From a virus, in IMG/VR virus record IMGVR_UViG_3300004095_000014, positions 1 through 24,306 of that record: a DNA stretch of 24,306 nucleotides, one strand, 5' to 3'. Shown here piece by piece: positions 6,782 through 14,591 of the stretch; positions within the stretch are counted from its first letter, which is position 1; each line of letters begins with the position of its first letter. The notes under the pieces were generated by a model, which was not told the DNA's origin, did no database searches, and saw nothing but the letters and a program-made list of their open reading frames with translations. A program made the translations under genes and the position numbers.

Positions 6782-7972
6782 TTAAGGTGCACCGCCTGTT
6801 GAAGATGCTGGTATGTTGGCTCTTGGGAATAGCATTCCGTTAGCCGAATTAACCGCTGATCTAGTTGCATTAGGTAAACTTTGTTGTATTGAACTAATAG
6901 CTGCTTGTTGTAACTCTGGTTTTATAACTTGTGCAAGATTTACATTTTTAAATGTGTTATAGGCAGTGCCTGCATTTTGCACAGCACCGATGACATTTTG
7001 AAGTCCACCTTGACCTGATGCTAATGCTTGTAAATCTTCTACACTACCACTTACAGCATCCAATAATCCACCTTGTCCAAATACCGATTGTGTTCCGCCA
7101 GGACGTGTGATACCTGAAGGAGTGGTATCATAATGATTGACGTCGGCAAATCCAGCTACAGTATTTGACGGATGTGTAGAACCTACTGCTCCACTGTAAT
7201 ATTTTACAGTTTCATATTCGATAGTGACATCATTTTTCATAGTGCCACCGCCTTCACTATAATCATATGTATCACTATTCCAATTTGTAATAAGTGGATT
7301 TATTAATGTCCATGCTGCATATTTTTTCTGACTCAATCCATATATGGTAATATCACGGAAAAATGCCGGTTTACCATTACTGTTAGTGCCGGTATTAGTT
7401 CCATCTGTGTAACTTTCTCCAATAAATCCCCAATCAGCAGATGCTAAATCAGGAATATATACACTATCTTGATAGCCAATGCCTTTGCTAATTCCCTGAG
7501 GTTGACCCATTGCGCCGCTGGTATTAGGAACGTTATTGTATTTTTGACTTGGATCTTTATAATAATATGTAAAATAATTATACCACATATTACGTATCAA
7601 ATCAGATTGGTCGTCATGAAAAGTTATGCGACTTGGCTCATAATGTATTTTGCTTTGGATTACACGTTTGCGATTGTATTGATTCATTGATGTGGTATCA
7701 ATTTTAAATTTAGGTAAATCAATACTTTTAACCATTAATCCAATAGTTTCTACACTACCTGAGCCATATGCAGCTTGTAATTGTGGAATTTGTCCTGTGT
7801 TGATATTAAAATACACATGATATAAAAATTTAAGACGTGGGGTTAGCTGATACCCGTTAGGCAGGAAAGTGTTAGATGCATGGGTGTAGTCTTTTAAGCC
7901 AGGTACACTTACTATCCCTTGCCCAAATGCTTGTAATAGACTACCACCCTGGCCAAAAAAGCCGTTTCCCAT
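6782..7972 (-). CDS. Tail-tube-family protein, possible tube initiator or cap (gp54/gp48/gp19-like)
   Basis: This 396-residue protein carries a core from about 45 to 270 that fits the T4 tube-protein fold: LKFLYHVYFNIN, SVETIGLMVKSIDLPKFKID, a NQYNRKRVIQSKIHYEPSRI beta-hairpin, FHDDQSDLIRNMWYNYFTYYYKD, and later a DYSEGGGTMKNDVTIEYETVKYY strand pair. The same order of elements (matrix hairpin, 'D' helix, terminal strand pair) is seen in the adjacent gp19. The last 120 residues are Gly/Gln/Ala-rich and look flexible, and the N-terminal 30 residues are Gly-rich (GNGFFGQGG). In T4, gp54 and gp48 begin tube assembly on the baseplate and share this fold. It follows gp19 by five bases. Which of these roles applies cannot be decided here. 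Confidence 0.75.
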   Translation of the reverse strand: MGNGFFGQGGSLLQAFGQGIVSVPGLKDYTHASNTFLPNGYQLTPRLKFLYHVYFNINTGQIPQLQAAYGSGSVETIGLMVKSIDLPKFKIDTTSMNQYNRKRVIQSKIHYEPSRITFHDDQSDLIRNMWYNYFTYYYKDPSQKYNNVPNTSGAMGQPQGISKGIGYQDSVYIPDLASADWGFIGESYTDGTNTGTNSNGKPAFFRDITIYGLSQKKYAAWTLINPLITNWNSDTYDYSEGGGTMKNDVTIEYETVKYYSGAVGSTHPSNTVAGFADVNHYDTTPSGITRPGGTQSVFGQGGLLDAVSGSVEDLQALASGQGGLQNVIGAVQNAGTAYNTFKNVNLAQVIKPELQQAAISSIQQSLPNATRSAVNSANGMLFPRANIPASSTGGAP

Positions 7973-7977
7973 GTTGT

Positions 7978-8634
7978 TTAAATTGTACTAGTGTTTACAG
8001 TAGCAGCACCAGTCGCAACAGATCCTACAGTATAAGCAATAGATTGACCAACCCCGGTTGGAGTACCAGCACCATTAACTTGAATAGCATTATCAAATGT
8101 AATTGCCATTGTAATCTTAACTGCTTGCGATTGCTCATAATCCATAGAATTATAGTTTACATCTTTTAAATAGCAACCAAGGATTTGCCATTGCTCTAAT
8201 ACGTTAGGTTCATGTGTACCGTTGCCGCCATCAAGCACTTGCAATTGAATTGTAAATTTATAATCAATGCCAGATGCAGCTGAACTTTGTTCCATAAAAT
8301 CCAATTGCTTTTGTAGTTGCTCGCCAACTAAACGACTTACATTACCTTGTGCATCGTCACGTAGGTCACATGTGACATCTTGCCATGTATGTTTACCTGC
8401 AATTTTAATTGTACTGTTATAAATTGGTAATTTTATTTCTTCGAACTGCACATGTGGACGATCAAACTTCATAACTTGTTTAGTTAATTCTGTTGTAGGA
8501 GTGCTAACGCCAAAGTTACTAAAGAAAACGCGATAACGATACGTCAATTTAGGCATTAATAAGCCTTGGGTTGATGCGCTTTGGCCGTCTGCTCCTAGAG
8601 GAACGGTCATGTTAGTTAGTGAGGATGTTGCCAT
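7978..8634 (-). CDS. gp19: Tail tube protein gp19-like
   Basis: This 218-residue protein follows the sheath gene, as in T4. LTYRYRVFFSNFG (30-42), QVMKFDRPHVQFEEIKLPIYNSTIKIAGKHTW (53-84) and DDAQGNVSRLVGEQLQKQLDF are typical of gp19 of T4-like phages (T4: 163 residues), and the C-terminal part has the 'W.I.GC.L..V.Y..MDY' strands that close the ring subunit. It stacks in hexamers to make the inner tube of the contractile tail. It has its own late-type box (8656-8662) and a GGAG ribosome site 9 bases before ATG, and a terminator separates it from the sheath gene. The extra length is mostly at the two ends. Confidence 0.9.
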   Translation of the reverse strand: MATSSLTNMTVPLGADGQSASTQGLLMPKLTYRYRVFFSNFGVSTPTTELTKQVMKFDRPHVQFEEIKLPIYNSTIKIAGKHTWQDVTCDLRDDAQGNVSRLVGEQLQKQLDFMEQSSAASGIDYKFTIQLQVLDGGNGTHEPNVLEQWQILGCYLKDVNYNSMDYEQSQAVKITMAITFDNAIQVNGAGTPTGVGQSIAYTVGSVATGAATVNTSTI

Positions 8635-8655
8635 TTCTTAATCTCCGATATACTT

Positions 8656-8662
8656 TATTTAG
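8656..8662 (-). promoter_or_regulatory. Late promoter box CTAAATA before gp19
   Basis: CTAAATA on the minus strand, 21 bases before the gp19 ATG and just after the sheath terminator, followed by a GGAG site. CTAAATA is a known variant of the T4-type late box in cyanophage relatives. Its repeat before several other structural genes supports it. Confidence 0.75.
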
Positions 8663-8667
8663 TTAAT

Positions 8668-8693
8668 AAAGTTGGGCAAAAATGCCCAACTTT
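8668..8693 (-). terminator. Rho-independent-type terminator after the sheath gene
   Basis: A perfect 10-bp stem (AAAGTTGGGC / GCCCAACTTT) with a 6-base loop starts two bases after the sheath stop. On the minus strand it is followed by ATTAACT, so the U-tract is the TTTATT at the end of the stem. It lies just upstream of the gp19 late promoter. Confidence 0.85.
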
Positions 8694-8695
8694 CT

Positions 8696-11600
8696 TTAAG
8701 CAGCAGCCTGCGCTGCAATTGCTCCAGTATTTTCAATACGTAATGGAATATAGATAAACTCCACTGCCTTAACTGGTTCAATTGCGATGTCAACCCATAA
8801 TTGATTTTGATCAATAGTACTAGGAGTGTTATTTGTATTATCACACACTACCAAATAGTCATAAATTCCACGCTTGGCCACTAGATCAATCATTAAACTT
8901 GTAATTGTGTTCCCAATTTCAGTACGAGTAATTTGATCATTAGGTTCAAACAAGTATTGCTTACCAATTGTATTAAGTCTAGCACGAATAAAACATACTA
9001 ATCTTGCTACGTTAATACGATTTAATGCACTCGCAGTTCCTTGTAATGTCTTATTACCAAAGTTAGTAATACCAACACCAGGTATAAATGTGATTGGGTT
9101 AATATTATTAACATATAAAACATCACGTATTGATTGACCAACACCTAATGTCTCAAATGCACCAGTTATACTATTTAAATAGCCTAATTGGAATGCATTA
9201 TCAACTAAGCCACGACGTGTTCCAGCTGGAGCTAACCAAGGATAAGCAATTTCGTCACTACGTATAATTGTACGAATCATCATATGACTTGGATAAGTTA
9301 CACATGTGTTTCCGCTTAAATCAGTTGTTTCACAGCTTGGGTAAAATGTTGCGCCATAGCTATCTCCTGATGCTAAATTACCATCACCTGTAGGTAATCC
9401 TAATCCGTTATTGTTAGTAGCCCATGTTGTAACATTCGATGGAGATAAACGCAATGGAGTGTCAATAATACTAAATGCTACATTATTAATTTCGTTGTTT
9501 AATGCTACCATGTTAGGAGCCAACTCTGGATAACCTGTAACAGCTATTAGATTATATGAATTTTGTTCTTCACGAATTGTTGTATTAGTGTCAATCGCAT
9601 TCTTTAAAGCGTCAACAATAATCTTACGTTGTGCTTGACGACCCATATATGGGCTTCCGTCCGGACGAGAACCAACCGCAGAATTCCATGTATTAGTTTG
9701 TGTTTGAATAGACCAATATGTAGGACTTGTATCAGGTTCGTTATTAGTGCTATTTTTGATACAGGCATATACGATATTGTCAAATTGAACGTATTGTCCG
9801 ATAGTATAAGTTGTGCTTGCGCTCCAATCATATGTTGGCCATGCTTGATTATTCCAAGCGTTCAATTCAAATGTCTTAACATTAAATCCTGAACGACGTG
9901 TATTCCATAATAGCATACCAGTTGGATAAAGTTCAGCTAGTGGTGCATCCGGATCTAAATAATTGCTAGTTAACAGACTTTCAATAGTTGGTAATGCATC
10001 TGCGATTGGGTCAGTTGTACCGTTCGGGGCCCAACGTGCATCAGCAAATAAAATACCACTAGATTGTGTTTGATCTGCATTATCAATTTGTACCCATTGA
10101 TCAACACCATTAACATTTTGCCAACGATATACCAACGGATAATTTTCTAAATCACTAGTGTTAATCCATAAATCTCCATATACTAAAGGACTCATTGCTG
10201 TGTCTGTTTGAGTTAGGGGAGCAGTTGTACTGATAATAGGACCAGTCGCATTACACATTGTTAAATTATAACCACGTGAATCAGAAGTAACCGTTTGATA
10301 GCCTACCCATTCTCCATTTTGTTGAATCATAATATCAACTTGTGTAGGATCGCTATAATACCAGTATGTTCCTGTTGTTGGGTTTTGATCTGGAGCAGTT
10401 GCTGATGCAGTATAGCTAAATGTCGGACTACCAACCCAATTACTTAAAATGAGTCCCGAATCTGAACCATCAATATAATTTTGACGGCATAAGAAAGTAT
10501 TTGTAGTAAATCCTGCGGCTGTTACTGGTGTACCACTAACATTGGTTAATGTAATATCTCCGCCGGCACTGTGTGTAAACACAATTGCACCAGTACTAGC
10601 AACAGAAGCACTAACATAAGGAATGGCAGCTGAACTAACTGCGGCTATAAAATCACTTGTAGTAGTTCCACTTAATATAGCAGTGGCAGTTGTAATAGAT
10701 GCTGTACCTGGTTGTGTTGCTGATATAGTAAATGAGTTACCAGAAATAAAAGTTTGCGTTGTGTTGGATCCAGTAACAATCGTTGATCCAGCTGCATAGC
10801 GTTCATAAATTGTAAATCCCGCAGTATTGTCATTAAAAGGAGTCGATTCTGCATATAATGATCCAGAAGCAATATTTTGGCCGCCTCCCGATGGATCTAA
10901 ACTATAAATTGCAGTGGCATCTGAAGAATATACTGGGCAAGATTTAATTACAAATACACCCAGAGTTGAATTATATTCTTTCATAACAAGTGTAGTACCA
11001 TTGTTAACTGAATTAGTTTTTTGCCATATAGAACCTGTAACACCAGTAGCTGATGTACCACCTGTGCTCCATGTTGGAACTTGATAACTTGGCGATGCTT
11101 GATAGTACGGGGCATAATATGTCCCCTCTGTTATTCCCAATGTAGTAAGAGCAGTGCCTGAAAGATTTGCTATAGTAATTGTACCTGCACCACTGGCAGC
11201 AGTTTTATCACAATATAAATTTAGTGAACCACCAATGTTAGCTGCATATACGCCAGTAATTGCAGCAGTAGTAATTGCATTAACAACACCGCTAACTGTA
11301 TTATTTGGCCCAACTGGAACAGTGATAGTACTTCCATTAATTGTAAAAGTATTACCAGCAATTAAACTAGTTGGTGTAGTAGATCCTTGCACAGTTGCCC
11401 ATGCTGATTGCCAATCATCACTACCTACTAATACCCAAGTATTATATAAAGAAGTAATTCTAGTATCATTAGATTGTGTAGTAGTTGGACCACCGCGTTT
11501 AAAGTAAATTGGGTTTGAAGAATATGTGGCAGTTACTGCATAATTTCCAATGCTACCATATGTTTGCAATGGCACAGATGAGCTATTATTCAAATAGTCT

Positions 11601-12106
11601 GCATTAGTAATTACCGAAGGAATTTGATTAGTAAATGTACTAGTACTAACATTCCATTGAAATAGTCCCCATGTAGTATTAACAGTGTCTAGCCAATAAG
11701 TACCATTGAATGGATTACCAGTTGGGCGTGTTAAGCTGGCGCTAAGAGCAGCTAAATCAATATCAGCACGTAACACGTAACATTGGTTAGTAACGCCTAA
11801 TGCTGAATAGGCAGCTAATAAGCCATATTCGTTAAGCTCGTATCCATTAATAGGAGTTCCATTTGTAGTTGTATAAAAGAATGGAGTACCATAATTAGCA
11901 GACAACGCACGTTGACTAGTTGCCAAAAATAATTGATTGGCATTAATAGCTAAAGTACCAGGAGCAATGCCAGTACCATCTGAAGATAGTTTGTTTGATG
12001 CAGTGGCAATAACAACAAGCGGAACCGAATTAGTAGCGGCTGGCAGATATTGGCTTTGATCAACTACAGTGACTTGTACACCTGGGGAAACTAATGTGCT
12101 AGACAT
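8696..12106 (-). CDS. gp18: Giant contractile tail sheath protein gp18-like
   Basis: At 1136 residues this is far longer than T4 gp18 (659). The N-terminus (LVSPGVQVTVVDQSQY, 5-20) and the C-terminal third from about 805 (MGRQAQRKIIVDALKNAI, ARLVCFIRARLNTIGKQYLFEPND, TRTEIGNTITSLMIDLVAKRG, EFIYIPLRIENTGAI) are classic sheath core. Between them lie inserted domains: two copies of a Flagellin-IN-like beta unit at about 249-330 and 455-537 (GN(T/S)FTI ... TI.(I/L)(A/T)N(L/V)SGT); GTYWYYSDP/GEWVGY and GDLWINTSD/QWVQID modules in the region 585-690; and a carbohydrate-binding-module-5/12-like domain at about 757-803 (YDWSASTTYTIGQYVQFDNI ... YWSIQ). In other phages such inserts project from the tail surface. 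A CTAAATA box and AAGGA site precede it, and a terminator follows. Confidence 0.95.
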   Translation of the reverse strand: MSSTLVSPGVQVTVVDQSQYLPAATNSVPLVVIATASNKLSSDGTGIAPGTLAINANQLFLATSQRALSANYGTPFFYTTTNGTPINGYELNEYGLLAAYSALGVTNQCYVLRADIDLAALSASLTRPTGNPFNGTYWLDTVNTTWGLFQWNVSTSTFTNQIPSVITNADYLNNSSSVPLQTYGSIGNYAVTATYSSNPIYFKRGGPTTTQSNDTRITSLYNTWVLVGSDDWQSAWATVQGSTTPTSLIAGNTFTINGSTITVPVGPNNTVSGVVNAITTAAITGVYAANIGGSLNLYCDKTAASGAGTITIANLSGTALTTLGITEGTYYAPYYQASPSYQVPTWSTGGTSATGVTGSIWQKTNSVNNGTTLVMKEYNSTLGVFVIKSCPVYSSDATAIYSLDPSGGGQNIASGSLYAESTPFNDNTAGFTIYERYAAGSTIVTGSNTTQTFISGNSFTISATQPGTASITTATAILSGTTTSDFIAAVSSAAIPYVSASVASTGAIVFTHSAGGDITLTNVSGTPVTAAGFTTNTFLCRQNYIDGSDSGLILSNWVGSPTFSYTASATAPDQNPTTGTYWYYSDPTQVDIMIQQNGEWVGYQTVTSDSRGYNLTMCNATGPIISTTAPLTQTDTAMSPLVYGDLWINTSDLENYPLVYRWQNVNGVDQWVQIDNADQTQSSGILFADARWAPNGTTDPIADALPTIESLLTSNYLDPDAPLAELYPTGMLLWNTRRSGFNVKTFELNAWNNQAWPTYDWSASTTYTIGQYVQFDNIVYACIKNSTNNEPDTSPTYWSIQTQTNTWNSAVGSRPDGSPYMGRQAQRKIIVDALKNAIDTNTTIREEQNSYNLIAVTGYPELAPNMVALNNEINNVAFSIIDTPLRLSPSNVTTWATNNNGLGLPTGDGNLASGDSYGATFYPSCETTDLSGNTCVTYPSHMMIRTIIRSDEIAYPWLAPAGTRRGLVDNAFQLGYLNSITGAFETLGVGQSIRDVLYVNNINPITFIPGVGITNFGNKTLQGTASALNRINVARLVCFIRARLNTIGKQYLFEPNDQITRTEIGNTITSLMIDLVAKRGIYDYLVVCDNTNNTPSTIDQNQLWVDIAIEPVKAVEFIYIPLRIENTGAIAAQAAA

Positions 12107-12134
12107 GATTTAAATCCTTTATAATAATATACAA

Positions 12135-12141
12135 TATTTAG
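12135..12141 (-). promoter_or_regulatory. Late promoter box CTAAATA before the sheath gene
   Basis: CTAAATA on the minus strand, 28 bases before the sheath ATG, with an AAAGGA ribosome site between. Same arrangement as at gp13, gp19 and the tail fibre. Confidence 0.75.
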
Positions 12142-12173
12142 TAGATTATTGAAAAAGACACCAGGAACGGCCC

Positions 12174-12185
12174 CCTACTAGTAGG
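12174..12185. other. Perfect 12-bp palindrome in the divergent sheath/HNH gap
   Basis: CCTACTAGTAGG reads the same on both strands and lies between the two divergent late-type boxes. It could bind a dimeric protein, or be the remnant of a terminator. No further copy was found in the window by eye. Confidence 0.35.
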
Positions 12186-12190
12186 TTTAA

Positions 12191-12199
12191 TAATAAATA
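12191..12199 (+). promoter_or_regulatory. Late-type box TAATAAATA directly before the HNH gene
   Basis: TAATAAATA ends five bases before the ATG at 12205, with no ribosome site. If used as a late promoter the transcript would start at or next to the ATG and be leaderless. No -35 element fits a host-type promoter here. Confidence 0.45.
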
Positions 12200-12204
12200 G
12201 ATAT

Positions 12205-12552
12205 ATGAGACCCGTGTGTTTAACCTGCAATCAACATCCTAGAGCTATATCTTATTATAGACCTAATGGTAAAATACAATATCGAAGTCGTTGTGAAAAT
12301 TGCATAAAGCGTATCCGCAACAAATCCCCAGCGAATCCACGTTGGGCCACTGCTGGGTATGTAAAGAAAATGGTATGTGAGCGATGCGGATTTAGAGCAA
12401 GATGGTCAGCACAACTTTTAGTATTTCATTTAGATGGTAATCTAAATAACACTCATGTACGTAATCTAAAAACTATCTGTCAAAATTGTGTAATTGATGT
12501 AACTAAGGCTGATTTACCGTGGCGTCCTGGAGATCTTTCACCAGACGCTTGA
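12205..12552 (+). CDS. HNH-like zinc-ribbon protein
   Basis: This 115-residue protein has two metal sites: C5-x2-C8 with C30-x2-C33, and C58-x2-C61 with C92-x2-C95. Between the last two pairs is HLDGNLNNTHVRNLKTIC (75-92), with H75-x-D77, N81/N82 and N87-L spaced as in HNH endonucleases; the final His of the classical motif is absent. Small stand-alone proteins of this design occur in T4-like marine phages and are annotated as HNH endonucleases. It could be a homing-type nuclease or a zinc-binding regulator. It is alone on its strand, has no Shine-Dalgarno, and its last 50 bases overlap the convergent dNMP kinase gene, which suggests an inserted gene. Confidence 0.85.
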   Translation: MRPVCLTCNQHPRAISYYRPNGKIQYRSRCENCIKRIRNKSPANPRWATAGYVKKMVCERCGFRARWSAQLLVFHLDGNLNNTHVRNLKTICQNCVIDVTKADLPWRPGDLSPDA

Positions 12553-13165
12553 CCTGACGATATAAATTGTCTAATCCATCTGCATTATTATCGACGACTG
12601 CATCAAACTTAGTCCCAATCCAAGCAGTTTCGCTAGCGTGAATATTATATTTTACTAATTCTGTTTTAGCAGTTGCCCATTTTTGATTATGCACAGGGCC
12701 TTGGTTTACAATTTCAGCCAATTCAAACCATTCTGGCTCTGGCCCTCGAACAACACGTATTACTGCACCGCCAGCACGTCTTATTGCTGCTATTTCATTA
12801 GGAAAACGACAATCGGATATTACAATATCATCGGTAGTGGTTCGTAATTTATTTTCTAATGCAGCAATCCAAATGTCATCATCGAATCCTTTACGACATA
12901 CTTCTGTACCCCAATATTGCAATACCCATCGTGGAGTAATATCTTTACCTAATCTGTTGCTCCACCATTCATCTCTTTTTTCACGCCACTCTCTGCTTTC
13001 GCGTGTACGTCCTTCTAGTAATTCTCGATCCCAATGAAAGACTGATGATACCGCGTCTTTTAATGCATGAGCAAATGATTCACGTCGAAATTGATGTATA
13101 TTTTGCAAGTAGTCTGCAATAGTATCTTTTCCACTGCCTATAAGGCCGCAAATTCCAATAATCAT
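12503..13165 (-). CDS. gp1: Deoxynucleoside monophosphate kinase, T4 gp1-like
   Basis: I take the ATG at 13165 (220 residues) rather than the one at 13204. AAGGA lies six bases before it, and it overlaps the stop of the acetyltransferase as ATGA; the chain then begins directly with beta-strand MIIGICG. The Walker A loop is GLIGSGKD at 7-14. The region RWVLQYWGTEVCRKGFDDDIWIAAL and the DCRFPNEI motif (a DxR lid-side motif after strand 'IVIS') are diagnostic of the dNMP kinase family of T4 gene 1 (241 residues). The enzyme phosphorylates dNMPs, in T4 including the modified hydroxymethyl-dCMP, for the phage DNA precursor pool in the cytoplasm. It is the last gene of the exonuclease operon, and its 3' end overlaps the convergent HNH gene. 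Confidence 0.9.
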   Translation of the reverse strand: MIIGICGLIGSGKDTIADYLQNIHQFRRESFAHALKDAVSSVFHWDRELLEGRTRESREWREKRDEWWSNRLGKDITPRWVLQYWGTEVCRKGFDDDIWIAALENKLRTTTDDIVISDCRFPNEIAAIRRAGGAVIRVVRGPEPEWFELAEIVNQGPVHNQKWATAKTELVKYNIHASETAWIGTKFDAVVDNNADGLDNLYRQVKRLVKDLQDATVNQP

Positions 13166-13638
13166 AAGTTGTCCTTTGATGTAGATGAGGTCATTAGATA
13201 CCACCCTGGGCGGTAAGATCCTAATTGTATAAATCCCAAGTCTGTATAAAATTTGGGAATTTCTGTAGTAATAATAATTTTACGGTCACGACTTTTTGCA
13301 AATTCAACTGCACGAGTTGTAATCTGTTTACCTAACCCTTGATTCCTATATGCAGGATCAACACAAACCCAAGTTAAGTCATAAAAATATTGTAAATTTG
13401 ATTCGCTTATAAGGCCAAACCCTATTAGTTTGTCCTGTTCTTTTGCTAAAATATAGAATTTTACTCCATCAATTAAGTTGATTAGATATTTTATTTTTTC
13501 AACTTCGATAGCATGTTCTACATTTTTAGATATCAATGAGGGCATTTCGCCAGCAGGAGTATAAACAAAAGATTGCTTAAGTAATTCACCAGCTTCGGTT
13601 GGATCCGTTAACTCATTGTATATTTCTATGGAAATCAT
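13162..13638 (-). CDS. GNAT-family N-acetyltransferase
   Basis: This 158-residue protein has the GNAT order: an N-terminal helix pair, a strand pair KFYILAKEQDKLIGFGLI (60-77), the motif A strand-loop-helix TWVCVDPAYRNQGLGKQI (89-106) with R98-N-Q-G-L-G103 as the acetyl-CoA pyrophosphate loop, and motif B ending PKFYTDLGF (128-136), the usual 'FYxxxGF' signature. It transfers an acetyl group from acetyl-CoA to an amine; the substrate is not predictable. ATGA overlaps join it to both neighbours, so it is co-translated with a zinc-finger protein upstream and a dNMP kinase downstream. A role in modifying host proteins or nucleotides is possible; the sequence does not say. Confidence 0.9.
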   Translation of the reverse strand: MISIEIYNELTDPTEAGELLKQSFVYTPAGEMPSLISKNVEHAIEVEKIKYLINLIDGVKFYILAKEQDKLIGFGLISESNLQYFYDLTWVCVDPAYRNQGLGKQITTRAVEFAKSRDRKIIITTEIPKFYTDLGFIQLGSYRPGWYLMTSSTSKDNL

Positions 13639-14024
13639 TTTGCCGTAGTTACCCTGGATCTTGCACTAATTTCCGTGAATATAACGTCTTTAATTGTTGG
13701 CAATGCTTGTTTAGGTTTTGATTTTAACCATTTTTCATATTCATTATATGAATTAAATCCACGTATTAAAGCAGCACGTTCAACATATTTCCAAGTAGGC
13801 AATCCCAATTTTTTAGCAGTGGAATTTATAGGAGGTTCACCGTTGTAGTATTTTTGATTATGATGCTTACGACACAATCTGTTGTATAATGGTGCGTTAG
13901 TTTTTTTAGATATAGTGCAAATAACCTTTGGTTCAGAACAACCGGCATGGTCACACTTGGGTCTGAGACTCTTTTCAGGAACATATGGGTTGTATTTTGG
14001 ACTGGTGGATTTAAGGTTAATCAT
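13635..14024 (-). CDS. Zinc-finger protein, function unknown
   Basis: This 129-residue protein has a metal-site pattern C24-x4-C29, C36 and C51-x2-H54-H55, which suggests a treble-clef-like zinc finger of the sort seen in HNH/endonuclease VII relatives, but no complete nuclease motif is visible. After it comes a helical Lys-rich part (WKYVERAALIRGFNSYNEYEKWLKSKP, 78-104). It is coupled by ATGA overlaps to the exonuclease upstream and the acetyltransferase downstream, so it is part of the early-type cassette. DNA or RNA binding is a guess from charge and zinc site. Confidence 0.78.
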   Translation of the reverse strand: MINLKSTSPKYNPYVPEKSLRPKCDHAGCSEPKVICTISKKTNAPLYNRLCRKHHNQKYYNGEPPINSTAKKLGLPTWKYVERAALIRGFNSYNEYEKWLKSKPKQALPTIKDVIFTEISARSRVTTAK

Positions 14025-14548
14025 TTAAGTTTCGTTACATTTAGGTGCTTAAGAGTTTTCTGTAACATTTCGATTTGACGACGACAATCTTCTAATGCGT
14101 GATGTGATGTAGGGGGTTTCGGACAATCAGGCCATAGACTGTAGACCGTACGAGCGTCTCGAATTTTGTAATATTGCCAGGGTTGTTTTTTATTTCTTGA
14201 ACGATATGCATGTTCTAATATATTCATATCATATGTCGGGCCATTTGCCCAGATAAAATCATGTTGCCATGCAATTTTATATAGCTCATCTAAGGCATCG
14301 TCTAAAGGAATACGATTTTCTTCGTTAAATGCTTCCTCTTGTGCTTCTGCACTCTGAGTAGACCACCATGTTACAGTTTGATCATTAATAACTCGATCTT
14401 CTTGACTTTCTAAAGTCACACGAGAATAGAAATGTTTTTCGTAGTATCCAGTTCCAAATGGATCAAACGATTGTGCAGCAATCGTTAAAATAGTGGCATC
14501 TGGTGTAGTGGCCAGTCCTTCAATGTCTATCATTAAATGTAAGCTCAT
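14021..14548 (-). CDS. DEDDh 3'-5' exonuclease, DexA/RNase T-like
   Basis: This 175-residue protein has the four acidic residues and the His of the DEDDh superfamily in order: D8 and E10 (LMIDIEGL), D107 (WANGPTYDMNIL) and H149/H150 with D154 (SHHALEDC). The RDARTVYSLWP segment (130-140) and the overall form match the T4 DexA / DUF5051 type exonucleases. Members degrade single-stranded DNA or RNA from the 3' end; phage versions are thought to recycle host DNA or trim ends. The ATG is the predicted transcription start of the host-type promoter at 14555-14584. No ribosome site lies upstream. It is the first gene of the exonuclease, zinc-finger, acetyltransferase and kinase operon. Confidence 0.9.
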   Translation of the reverse strand: MSLHLMIDIEGLATTPDATILTIAAQSFDPFGTGYYEKHFYSRVTLESQEDRVINDQTVTWWSTQSAEAQEEAFNEENRIPLDDALDELYKIAWQHDFIWANGPTYDMNILEHAYRSRNKKQPWQYYKIRDARTVYSLWPDCPKPPTSHHALEDCRRQIEMLQKTLKHLNVTKLK

Positions 14549-14554
14549 ATTGCT

Positions 14555-14584
14555 ATTATAGCAATACTATTACATCATAGTCAA
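14555..14584 (-). promoter_or_regulatory. Host-type sigma70 promoter for the exonuclease operon, extended -10
   Basis: On the minus strand: -35 TTGACT (14579-14584), an 18-base spacer, and -10 TATAAT (14555-14560) with a TGC extension. Seven bases past the -10 is 14548, the A of the exonuclease ATG, so the transcript should be leaderless. A 7-bp inverted repeat (ATTGCTA / TAGCAAT, 14549-14565) overlaps the -10 and may bind a regulator. Confidence 0.8.
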
Positions 14585-14591
14585 CAATTGT

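Noticed and set aside
12149-12154. TTGAAA as a -35 for the HNH gene
   Set aside because: At 16-18 bases downstream the sequence is C-rich (CCCCCTA) with no -10-like hexamer.
13166-13204. Upstream ATG of the dNMP kinase (233 residues)
   Set aside because: It would put 13 residues before the beta-strand and P-loop, inside the acetyltransferase gene; the ATG at 13165 has AAGGA and the ATGA coupling used by its neighbours.
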